This document shows, piece after piece, positions 35,322-43,849 of a stretch of DNA of 64,000 bases (its first letter is position 1; each line of letters begins with the position of its first letter). The stretch is from Phocaeicola dorei. Its GTDB lineage: Bacteria; Bacteroidota; Bacteroidia; Bacteroidales; Bacteroidaceae. The stretch covers positions 4,929,501 to 4,993,500 of the forward strand of contig NZ_CP046176.1 of assembly GCF_013009555.1 (NCBI RefSeq). Reading direction: 5' to 3'. The notes below the pieces were generated by a model. The model worked only from the letters and a program-made list of their open reading frames with translations, did not search any database and was not told the DNA's origin. The translations under genes were made by a program, and so were the position numbers.

Positions 35322-37601
35322 ATGACCCACATTCCATTCAAAGTTTCTTTGTTAAGACTGGTCTTCCTGCTGCTGCCCGTGACGGTCGCGGCACAGGAAG
35401 CCAGACTTTCTGATTACGTAGATCCCAAAATCGGTTCGGAAGGACTGGGACGGGTATTTATCGGTCCCTCCTGCCCTTATGGTATGGTGAAACCATCGCC
35501 CGATTGCACTGTCCATCCCAATAGTGGTTGGCTGCCTATGCCCGAACAAGTCAACGGTTTCTCCCAAGTACACGTCAGCGGGACAGGAGGAGGTCCTAAA
35601 TATGGCAACATACTTGTCATGCCTTTTGGCAAAGGTATGGATCAGCTCAATCATATAGACTATCGCAAAGATGAAACAATCCGCTTGGGCTATTATGCTA
35701 CCGAATTCCAGAGAACAGGCATATATACTGAAATAACAACTGCTCCACGCGCCTCATTCTACCGATTCACCTATCCCGAAGATTCCTTAAAATCCCTGTT
35801 GGTTGACGCCGGCTTCTTCCTGGGTGAACAACCGACCCCCGATGCCCGCGAAGCACAACAATTTGTAGGTTCGGAAATTCAAATCATATCCGATCACGAA
35901 GTAATGGGATATACCCGTATTCGCGGAGGTTGGAATAACGGACGTGCCTACACCGTTTATTTTTATGCAGTAACCGACCATCCCTTTGTACAAACGGCCA
36001 CATGGAAAGGAAACCAGATCAGCAATGAACGATACCAGCCAGACTCCCAACAAAAAACCGGAGCTTTGTTGCGTTTCCCTTCTTCTGCAAATACCATTCA
36101 ACTGAAAGTCGGAATTTCATTTATCAGTTCTCTCAAAGCCAGAGAGAATGTATGGAACGAAATACCTCATTGGTCATTTGAGGACACCCGGCAAGCCTTA
36201 TTGGCACAATGGGAAAACTTATTGCAACGCATTGATATAGCCTCAAATACACCCGAAAAATATAAGCGTATGTTTTATACCGGTATCTATCATACCATGT
36301 TAATGCCTGTAGACCGTACCGGTGAAAATCCATTATGGAGTGATCCGGAACCTTATTATGATGATTTTTATGCTATCTGGGACACCTACCGCACCTCAAC
36401 TCCACTTATCACACTGATTGACCCTCAAAGAGAAACAGACATTGTACGTTCACTGATCAATATCTATAAACGGGACGGCTACATGCCTGATGCACGAAGC
36501 GGAAATTGTAACGGACGGACACAAGGCGGCTCCAACGCCGAAATTGTTATAGCCGATGCATTTGTAAAAGGACTACCAAACATAGATTACCATCTGGCTT
36601 TGGAAGCTATGCTGAAAGATGCGACCATACCGCCCGGAGGTAACGAAGAAGCGGAGGGAAGAGGCGGACTGATTCCTTATCTGGAATTGGGATATATTCC
36701 ATACGGTATTCCCCGAGCCGGAAACCGCACAATAGAATACTCCTATTGTGATTATACCATAGCCTTAGTAGCAAAAGGACTAGGCAAGACAGACTTGTAC
36801 CAGCAATACTTGAAACAATCTTCCAACTGGAAGAACTTGTGGCGGGCCGATTATGAACATGCAGGAGTCAAAGGATTCATACTTCCCCGGGATAAAGAAG
36901 GAAACTGGTTAGACAAAATACCTTTCGGAAACTCCCATATCCAGAAACCCACCTTCACATATACTCCCGTTACCTTTGAAGGTCCTTGGTATACTCCTTG
37001 GTGGAACATGTTCTTTTATGAAGCCTCCTCCTGGGAATATTCACTCAGCATTCCGCATGACGTACCCGGACTCATTGAACAATGTGGCGGAAAAGAGAAG
37101 TTTGACGAACGGCTGGATATTTTCTTTGACAAGGGTTTCTTCAATGTGAATAATGAACCCTCCTTCCTCACTCCCTGCCTATACCACTGGGTAGGGCGTC
37201 CGGATAAAAGCGGCGACCGCATCCATGAAATTATCCAGAAAAACTATAATGACGGTTCTGCCGGTCTTCCCGGAAATGATGACTCCGGAGCCATGTCATC
37301 GTGGTTGGTATTCCACATGATGGGGTTGTACCCCAATGCCGGACAAGACTATTATTTAATCCATACCCCTCTACTGACAGAGAGTCGTTTCCATTTACAG
37401 GAAGGCAAAACATTCACGATCAAAACCGAAGGGCTTTCCGAAAAGAACAAGTATATCCGGTCGATATTATTAAATGGAAAGAATTATCCATATTCCGCCA
37501 TCCGCCATAATGATATCATCAAAGGAGGCGAGTTGGTTTTAAAAATGGGCCCCAGTCCCGGTAACTGGGGGAGCAAACTATTTCCTGAATCTAAAGAGTA
37601 A
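35322..37601 (+). CDS. GH92 alpha-mannosidase, soluble exported form
   Basis: 759 residues. The ATG at 35322 (MTHIPFKVSLL) gives a signal peptide ending VAAQEA; a longer upstream frame overlaps the GH28 gene by 81 bases and is rejected. The two-domain GH92 layout has motifs YDDFYAIWDTYRTSTPL, DGYMPDARSGNCNGR, NEPSFLTPCLYHWVGRP and GNDDSGAMSSWL (about 651-662). It has a Sec signal without a lipobox, so it is probably periplasmic, in contrast to the lipoprotein paralogue at 31548. Confidence 0.94.
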   Translation: MTHIPFKVSLLRLVFLLLPVTVAAQEARLSDYVDPKIGSEGLGRVFIGPSCPYGMVKPSPDCTVHPNSGWLPMPEQVNGFSQVHVSGTGGGPKYGNILVMPFGKGMDQLNHIDYRKDETIRLGYYATEFQRTGIYTEITTAPRASFYRFTYPEDSLKSLLVDAGFFLGEQPTPDAREAQQFVGSEIQIISDHEVMGYTRIRGGWNNGRAYTVYFYAVTDHPFVQTATWKGNQISNERYQPDSQQKTGALLRFPSSANTIQLKVGISFISSLKARENVWNEIPHWSFEDTRQALLAQWENLLQRIDIASNTPEKYKRMFYTGIYHTMLMPVDRTGENPLWSDPEPYYDDFYAIWDTYRTSTPLITLIDPQRETDIVRSLINIYKRDGYMPDARSGNCNGRTQGGSNAEIVIADAFVKGLPNIDYHLALEAMLKDATIPPGGNEEAEGRGGLIPYLELGYIPYGIPRAGNRTIEYSYCDYTIALVAKGLGKTDLYQQYLKQSSNWKNLWRADYEHAGVKGFILPRDKEGNWLDKIPFGNSHIQKPTFTYTPVTFEGPWYTPWWNMFFYEASSWEYSLSIPHDVPGLIEQCGGKEKFDERLDIFFDKGFFNVNNEPSFLTPCLYHWVGRPDKSGDRIHEIIQKNYNDGSAGLPGNDDSGAMSSWLVFHMMGLYPNAGQDYYLIHTPLLTESRFHLQEGKTFTIKTEGLSEKNKYIRSILLNGKNYPYSAIRHNDIIKGGELVLKMGPSPGNWGSKLFPESKE

Positions 37602-37607
37602 CATACG

Positions 37608-39347
37608 ATGAAGAAAAAACTTTTTATATACTTTCTGCTTATCGGCAGCCTGATGGGAAATGTAATGGCACAAGATATCATTACCAACCCTCTGTTATTT
37701 GTATTTAAACTGCATGGACAAACCCGAAAGTACCAATTTACTTTCAATCAGTCCAACGACACCCTTTATCTACATTGGGGAATTGAAAGAAACACCCGAT
37801 GGCAATCAGGCAGCTACGCCATGCCCCAAGAAGCTTTAAAAACGGCGGTCAGACTAAGCTTCTTACAGCCGGAAGACGGACAGCATATCTGTCTCCCCAT
37901 TCAAGAAACCTTTGCCCTACTTTCAGCAACCGCTTTTCAGGAATTGAAAAGCCAAAAGGCATTTCATTATAATCAGACAGAATACCAACTGGCTGATACG
38001 AAGTCACAAGCTATGGGCTATTCCTTACTGCATGTAAACGACTCAGTAGACGGATGCGAAATGTGGATTATGGATAATCCGGATTTCCCTCTGATATGGG
38101 AAATACAAAATAATCCGCTCGGCATCAATTGGAAAGTAGCCCCCGTAACTCTCCCCCCACACAATCTGAAAGAAGAGATCATCCACAGCCCGGAAAAAAT
38201 GGGCAGCATCTATTATGCTTATCCCACACCAAACGGCATACAAACTCCGGTACCCGAAGGTTACAGTCCTTTCTACGTCAGCCATTACGGACGCCATGGG
38301 TCCCGCTGGATGACTTCGGACGAACGTTATCTAGAAGTCATTCGTGTTTTTGATACGTTTCACAATAAATCAGGACTTACCGATTTAGGTGAAGATGTGA
38401 GGCTCAGACTCCAGAAAGTATGGGAAAATGCCCGTGGGCGCGGAGGAAACCTGACCCCATTAGGAGAACGACAACATAAAGCCATTGCCAAACGGCTTTA
38501 TCAACAATATCCCCATATATTCCGGGACAGCGCCAACATATCAGCACGTTCGAGCGTTTCCGTACGTTGTATCATGAGCATGTCCGCATTCACAGAACAA
38601 CTGAAAGAACTAACCCCCTCCCTCCAGATCACCCGCGAAGCCAACCAAAGACACATGGACTACATTGCCTATACTTCACCCGAAGCCGAAAAGCTGGGTT
38701 CGGCAAGTGCGCCATGGAGAACAGCTTTCCATACATTCGAAGAAAATCATATTCATCCGGAACGTTTAATCACTTCACTTTTCAAAAATCCCAAAGAAGT
38801 CAGGAATCCCCGCGAGCTCATGATGGGACTTTATTGGATTGCTTCCGACATGCAAGATGTAGAGTTGCCTCTATCCTTTTATGATTTGTTTGAAAAAGAA
38901 GAATTATTCGGTATCTGGCAGTCTGTGAATTATCGGATGTATATTTGCAATGCCAATGCTCCCGTCAATCAGGGAGCAGCCCCCGAGAGTGCAAAATCTT
39001 TATTGAAGAATATTATAGAAAGTGCCGACCGCGCCATCCGTGAAGGAACTCCTTGCGCCACCCTCCGTTTCGGACATGATACCAACCTGATCCGTCTGTT
39101 GGCACTCATGCAAGTAGAAGGATGCTCCAATCAAGAAACAGATCCCGACCGATATTACCTGGCCTGGCAAGATTTCCGTGTTTCACCTATGGGAGCCAAC
39201 CTTCAATTAATCTTTTTCAAGAATAAACAAGGAGAAGTTATTGTAAAATTGCTACATAATGAAAATGAAGTCAAATTACCCATTGACAGCCCTATTGCTC
39301 CTTATTATAAATGGGAAACGGTGAAAGCAGTCTACAATCATTTATAA
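37608..39347 (+). CDS. Histidine-type phosphatase (inositol-polyphosphate-phosphatase-like) with extra N-terminal domain
   Basis: 579 residues with signal peptide ending NVMAQ (about 21). The histidine acid phosphatase core has R229-H230-G231 (SHYGRHGSRW) as the phospho-histidine motif and GHDTNL (about 485) as the proton-donor HD. Members of this type in Bacteroides include MINPP-like phytases; the substrate here is not known. Residues about 22-190 precede the catalytic core, look beta-rich and are not part of the usual phosphatase. It is the last gene of the PUL 1 operon, six bases after the GH92 stop. Confidence 0.87.
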   Translation: MKKKLFIYFLLIGSLMGNVMAQDIITNPLLFVFKLHGQTRKYQFTFNQSNDTLYLHWGIERNTRWQSGSYAMPQEALKTAVRLSFLQPEDGQHICLPIQETFALLSATAFQELKSQKAFHYNQTEYQLADTKSQAMGYSLLHVNDSVDGCEMWIMDNPDFPLIWEIQNNPLGINWKVAPVTLPPHNLKEEIIHSPEKMGSIYYAYPTPNGIQTPVPEGYSPFYVSHYGRHGSRWMTSDERYLEVIRVFDTFHNKSGLTDLGEDVRLRLQKVWENARGRGGNLTPLGERQHKAIAKRLYQQYPHIFRDSANISARSSVSVRCIMSMSAFTEQLKELTPSLQITREANQRHMDYIAYTSPEAEKLGSASAPWRTAFHTFEENHIHPERLITSLFKNPKEVRNPRELMMGLYWIASDMQDVELPLSFYDLFEKEELFGIWQSVNYRMYICNANAPVNQGAAPESAKSLLKNIIESADRAIREGTPCATLRFGHDTNLIRLLALMQVEGCSNQETDPDRYYLAWQDFRVSPMGANLQLIFFKNKQGEVIVKLLHNENEVKLPIDSPIAPYYKWETVKAVYNHL

Positions 39348-39401
39348 ACATACAAATTGAGAAACAGCAACTTTCCTTCAAAGTCCAATCTCCCCATTAA
39401 C

Positions 39402-39564
39402 TAAGGCTTTTCTTGCCTACAATTAAGCCTTTTCTTACGGTTACCTACTACAGACTCCCTCAATGGACCGTAGAGTCCATTGCAGCAGACTGTATAGTCC
39501 ACCTAAGCAGACCTTACAGTCCACTGGCGGAGTCTGTAGCAGATGACTGTAAAAAAAGGCTTAA
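39402..39564. repeat. Palindromic multi-stem element with 22-bp periodicity
   Basis: Ends TTAAGCCTTTTCTTACGGT (39423-39441) and its near complement (39546-39564) form a 19-bp stem with one mismatch and one G-U. Inside, CTACAGACTCC (39448-39458) pairs perfectly with GGAGTCTGTAG (39529-39539). Further in, CAATGGAC/GTCCATTG and GACTGTA/TACAGTC make two more hairpins. Units with core TANAGTCC start at 39469, 39491 and 39513, exactly 22 bp apart, and the left arm is preceded by a similar copy 22 bp upstream (39402). It lies between convergent genes and may be a structured RNA, MITE-like repeat or bidirectional terminator. Identity unknown. Confidence 0.7.
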
Positions 39565-39595
39565 CTATATGGAAGAAACGGCTTACACAACCACT

Positions 39596-42500
39596 CTATT
39601 CCGGTTTTATCTTTTTCAGATAATCAGAAGGAGCCATACCGAATTCATCTTTAAAACACTGACGGAAATAGACCGTACTGTTAATTCCCACCTTGAATGC
39701 GACCTCTGAAATATTGTATTTCCCTTCTAATAACAGACGTTCCGCATATTGCATCTTTATTTTGCGGATATATTCATTGGTGGAAAGTCCGGTCAATGCC
39801 TTCATCTTCCGATATAGGGTAGAATTACTCATACACATGGCGTCCGACAAATAACCGATATCAATTTTCTCAGAAGAAAGACGATCTTCAATCAGCTTGT
39901 TAATCTTCTCAAGGAACTCATTATCCAATTTATTCATAGACTCGGTTACTGCCGCACGTTTGTCAATGAGTATGGGATTCGTATTAAAACGCTCTGCCAA
40001 CAACTTGCGGGATTCAAGCAAATTATGGATACGGCTATGCAACAAAGTAGCACTGAAAGGCTTTGTCAGATAAGAGTCAGCACCTACTTGATACCCTTCT
40101 TCCTTATCTTGCAAAGAATCCTTTGCCGTCAGCAAAATAATGGGAATATGGCTGGTACGCAAGTCTTCTTTCAATTTCCGGCACATCACGATACCGTTCA
40201 TCACCGGCATCATGATATCACTGACTATAATATCAGGAATGCAGCCCAACGCTTGTTCCAAACCTTGTTCACCATTGGCGGCAGTCCTCACTTCAAAATC
40301 GTCCGAGAAAGATTCTACAATATAATCACAGATGTCCCTATTATCTTCCACTATCAGCAGAATACGCTTACCACTATGCACAGGTTCTATATTTTCTTCT
40401 TTTTCGTCCTTTTCATCGGAAGTTTTCTCCGTCGAGTCAGCATGCAGCACATGAGGATACGTGTTATCCGTCAGCAGACTGACATAAAAAGTACTTCCCA
40501 CATTCAAAGAACTTTCAACCCTGATCTCCCCCTCATGCAAAACTACCAGGTTCTTTACCAGAGCCAGACCAATACCTGTTCCTGAAGCCTGATGTTCGCT
40601 TCCCTCTTGATAATAACGGTCAAAAATATGAGGCAATGCATCGGGAGCAATACCGAAACCGGTGTCACTCACACTGATTTCCGTATGGTGTATATTATTC
40701 CGGACCACCTGATGTAATCCTAAAGTTATAGTTCCTTTCTCTGTATATTTTATAGCATTGGAGATCAAATTATCCAGTATAATCGTTACTACCTCCTTAT
40801 CAAAAAACAAAGACATATCTTCCTGCTCAATCTCAAGACAGAAATCAATCTCAGGTTTCCGGTTCAATTCCTTATACTTCAGTCCGATCTCGTGTACAAG
40901 GGCTGCCAGATTGTCACGACTTACACATAATTTCTTGTTTTGGGTTTCCGTTTTTCTGAACTCCAGTATCTGATTAATCAGGTTCAACAACCGGATGGCG
41001 CTTTGATGGATAACCGATATTTTCTGTGAATCTTTCCCTGATAAAGAATTACTTTTCTGCATATCTTCCAACGGTCCCAGAATCAACGTCAAAGGGGTAC
41101 GCAACTCATGTGTGATATTGGTATAGAAACGTAAACGCTCATTATTCAGCTCCTGTTCCTGCTCATGATTTTTCTTCTCCAACTCATAGAGAGACTCCAT
41201 ATCCAGTTTCTTTTTATAGGCATGAAGAATAAAATACAGGACAGAAACACCCGAAAGAATATAAAATAACTTGGCCCACCACGTAAGCCATACAGGCGGG
41301 TCAATACGGATATCCAGAGAAGCTATCTCATCCGCCCATTCCTGATTCCGTATTCTTGTCTTTACCTGAAAACAATAATTTCCCGGAGGTATATTACGGA
41401 AAGTCACATTATTAGGATCGGTTACTGTATACCATGAATTTTCCAACCCTTTCAACATATAAGCATATTCCACTTGATCGGCCAAGGCATAATTCTGTAT
41501 ATTGAAGGTGACGCTGAAGTTATTTTGCATATAGCTTAAACGTACTTCCGACTGGCCTTCAAGCGCCATCACCTTTTCATTACTGTCCGTATCACGCAAC
41601 GGGCCGAATATACGCATCTCCGTAATAATTGCAGCAGGTGACTCTCGTTTTTCCAATACCTGATCTGGATTAAAACGGCATAAGCCATTGATTGAGCCAA
41701 AATAAAGTGTTCCATCCTTAGCTTCCGCCACACTTCCACTCATGAAATTGCCCATAGGCACATTATCCCAATGATCGTAATTATAGAAAACCTCCTTGTC
41801 TTTCAACAAGCAGCTGATACCTTTATTGGTGCTCACCCATATATTTCCATGATTATCTTCCGTAATGGCACGTATATGGACATTGGACAAACCCTCCTCA
41901 CTGCGATATACTTTATAGTCCCAACTCTGAGAGGATGGAAAACAAACCAGACCTTCTCCCGTTCCTATCCACATTCTGTTCTGACTATCCATATAAACAG
42001 TATTGATAGTATTAGAGGGAAAAAGAGAAGTCACGTTAAAAAGTTTAACGCACTGAAAATGTTCATCAAAAACCCCTAATCCTCCTCCGAAAGTACCAAT
42101 CCATAAACGATTAAGATTATCTTTCGAGATACATCTCACCAGATTATTCTCTACTGTATAATGATCTGCAATGCCTTTATCATGCAAGCGTACCTTATAG
42201 ATGCCATTACTAGTTCCTATCCATACATATTCTGCATCTTCATACAGTGCACGCACATCTTCCCCTGTTTTATCTTTAGGAAAAATCTGGTGAAAACTTT
42301 TCTTTTTCACATCATAAAAATCCACTCCTCCCATAAACGATCCAAACCAAAGGTTTCCTTCCGAATCACAAAGTGCAGCCTGTATGGAATTATCAGTCAA
42401 ATCACCGGTTTCTTCTTTATAAACCGCCACCCGCTTGCCTTTATCAAATACATTGATGCCTCCCCCATCGGTTCCGATCCATAACTTTCCATCCCTTGCT

Positions 42501-43636
42501 ACGCATACACTACTTGCTGTCTTATTATTCAGGCTACTACCCGAATGCTGGATAGGAGAATAACTATAAACATTAAAATAGGAAGATTCATGGCTAAGAA
42601 AATTAATTCCACCTCCCCACATACCAGCCCATACATTTTTAAAGGAGTCCTGAAACAAACAACGTACAGTAGAATTAGAGAGACTGTATTCATCATCCCC
42701 TTCCTTTATATATTGAAAACGCACTTGGTCAGGAGAAAGAAACATACGTTGCGTTAAATCCAAAATGGCTATTCCTCCAAATTCCATGGCAATCCAAAGT
42801 TTATTCCCATCAAATTGTCTGATATCAAATACGGTATGAGGAACCCCGTCCTCACTATGATGAAAATGGATAAAATTTTCGGCTTCCGGATTGAACAGTG
42901 CCAGCCCCCGGTCTGTTCCCAGCCAAATATTACCGCTTAAGTCCTTATAAATGCAAGTTACCCCATTACCTGGCAAACTGACCGGATCTTCAGGGTCATG
43001 CATAAAGTTCTTTACTTTTTTATCTTTAAGAGACAACACACTGAATCCATGATGCACATGCCCCATATACAACTTTCCATCTCCTCCATCAACAACCGAC
43101 CAAATATTATCGCTAGCCAATCCCGGAACTGTTTGAGTATTGTAATGAATGAATTTTCCAGCCTTTTTATCGAAATAATCTACTCCCCGCCAATATGTCG
43201 TAATCCAAAGATTACCATCTGTAGCTGCCACAATCTTAGTAACATCATCCGTTATCAGACTTTCGGGGTTCTCGCCATCATGCCTATAGCAAAGAAAAGT
43301 GTTATTTACATAGTCATACGCATTCAGACCGGCCCTTTGCGTGCCTATCCAAAGGATAGAATCCTGAGGATCATCCAACAAACAATTCAGTTCATTGCCT
43401 GTTATACCCTGCCTTGTCAAATCTTCATTCTTCAAATAAGTAATGAAACGGGTACCATCGAATTTGTTCAACCCTTCCTCCGTGGCAAACCACAGAAAGC
43501 CCTGTTTGTCTTGAGCAATGCTCACCACATAATTATTGGATAATCCCTTCTCTATACCAAGCTGCTTAACAGAATAAGGTTGTGCCAATGAAACAACCGG
43601 CAGCAGCAAGAGCCAAAGTACGAATATCTTTCTCAT
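39596..43636 (-). CDS. Hybrid two-component sensor/regulator (HTCS) of PUL 2
   Basis: 1346 residues. Signal peptide (about 1-18, VVSLAQ), two seven-bladed propeller halves of Reg_prop repeats (about 25-690), Y_Y_Y domain, membrane helix (about 784-807), HisKA with H about 842 (TNITHELRTPLTL), HATPase, receiver with phospho-Asp about 1137 (VSDIMMPVMNG) and AraC-type HTH at the C-terminus (about 1245-1346). Complete and intact, unlike the PUL 1 sensor. The ATG at 43636 is chosen over a GTG 15 bases upstream. It is divergent from the PUL 2 lipoprotein-susCD-GH30 operon, which it presumably activates through the repeats at 43717-43749. Confidence 0.95.
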   Translation of the reverse strand: MRKIFVLWLLLLPVVSLAQPYSVKQLGIEKGLSNNYVVSIAQDKQGFLWFATEEGLNKFDGTRFITYLKNEDLTRQGITGNELNCLLDDPQDSILWIGTQRAGLNAYDYVNNTFLCYRHDGENPESLITDDVTKIVAATDGNLWITTYWRGVDYFDKKAGKFIHYNTQTVPGLASDNIWSVVDGGDGKLYMGHVHHGFSVLSLKDKKVKNFMHDPEDPVSLPGNGVTCIYKDLSGNIWLGTDRGLALFNPEAENFIHFHHSEDGVPHTVFDIRQFDGNKLWIAMEFGGIAILDLTQRMFLSPDQVRFQYIKEGDDEYSLSNSTVRCLFQDSFKNVWAGMWGGGINFLSHESSYFNVYSYSPIQHSGSSLNNKTASSVCVARDGKLWIGTDGGGINVFDKGKRVAVYKEETGDLTDNSIQAALCDSEGNLWFGSFMGGVDFYDVKKKSFHQIFPKDKTGEDVRALYEDAEYVWIGTSNGIYKVRLHDKGIADHYTVENNLVRCISKDNLNRLWIGTFGGGLGVFDEHFQCVKLFNVTSLFPSNTINTVYMDSQNRMWIGTGEGLVCFPSSQSWDYKVYRSEEGLSNVHIRAITEDNHGNIWVSTNKGISCLLKDKEVFYNYDHWDNVPMGNFMSGSVAEAKDGTLYFGSINGLCRFNPDQVLEKRESPAAIITEMRIFGPLRDTDSNEKVMALEGQSEVRLSYMQNNFSVTFNIQNYALADQVEYAYMLKGLENSWYTVTDPNNVTFRNIPPGNYCFQVKTRIRNQEWADEIASLDIRIDPPVWLTWWAKLFYILSGVSVLYFILHAYKKKLDMESLYELEKKNHEQEQELNNERLRFYTNITHELRTPLTLILGPLEDMQKSNSLSGKDSQKISVIHQSAIRLLNLINQILEFRKTETQNKKLCVSRDNLAALVHEIGLKYKELNRKPEIDFCLEIEQEDMSLFFDKEVVTIILDNLISNAIKYTEKGTITLGLHQVVRNNIHHTEISVSDTGFGIAPDALPHIFDRYYQEGSEHQASGTGIGLALVKNLVVLHEGEIRVESSLNVGSTFYVSLLTDNTYPHVLHADSTEKTSDEKDEKEENIEPVHSGKRILLIVEDNRDICDYIVESFSDDFEVRTAANGEQGLEQALGCIPDIIVSDIMMPVMNGIVMCRKLKEDLRTSHIPIILLTAKDSLQDKEEGYQVGADSYLTKPFSATLLHSRIHNLLESRKLLAERFNTNPILIDKRAAVTESMNKLDNEFLEKINKLIEDRLSSEKIDIGYLSDAMCMSNSTLYRKMKALTGLSTNEYIRKIKMQYAERLLLEGKYNISEVAFKVGINSTVYFRQCFKDEFGMAPSDYLKKIKPE

Positions 43637-43716
43637 AGCATCAGTGTACACATTGTTAAATAATATGGTTCAAAAATACAAATAAAGTCTGTATTTTAGA
43701 TACATAAATCATGCAT

Positions 43717-43749
43717 TGCAAGATTTACCTCCCTTTTCTGCAAGATTTA
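43717..43749 (+). promoter_or_regulatory. Two perfect direct repeats TGCAAGATTTA, likely HTCS binding site
   Basis: TGCAAGATTTA occurs at 43717-43727 and 43739-43749, 22 bp apart (two helical turns). The site ends 26 bases before a -7 box (43776-43783) and lies in the HTCS-lipoprotein intergenic region. AraC-type HTH domains of HTCS bind direct repeats of this kind; assignment to this HTCS is inference. Confidence 0.6.
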
Positions 43750-43775
43750 TATCAGGATTTTAATTCTTCTTCACG

Positions 43776-43783
43776 TACATTTG
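43776..43783 (+). promoter_or_regulatory. -7 box of the PUL 2 operon
   Basis: TACATTTG fits TAnnTTTG. There is no good -33 TTTG, as expected for an activated promoter. The 5' untranslated region would be about 60 bases to the ATG at 43850. Confidence 0.6.
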
Positions 43784-43849
43784 CACCACTAACGAATTTA
43801 ATTCGTCCTCTATTAGAGTAGATGTTTAATCTTCAAATACTAATAAAAT

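Noticed and set aside
39469..39540. CRISPR array suggested by regular 22-bp spacing
   Set aside because: Units are degenerate, there are no distinct spacers or cas genes, and spacing equals unit length.
39413..39709. 98-residue plus-strand frame in the convergent region
   Set aside because: It runs through the palindromic element and the 3' end of the HTCS gene on the other strand; no ribosome site or recognisable motif.
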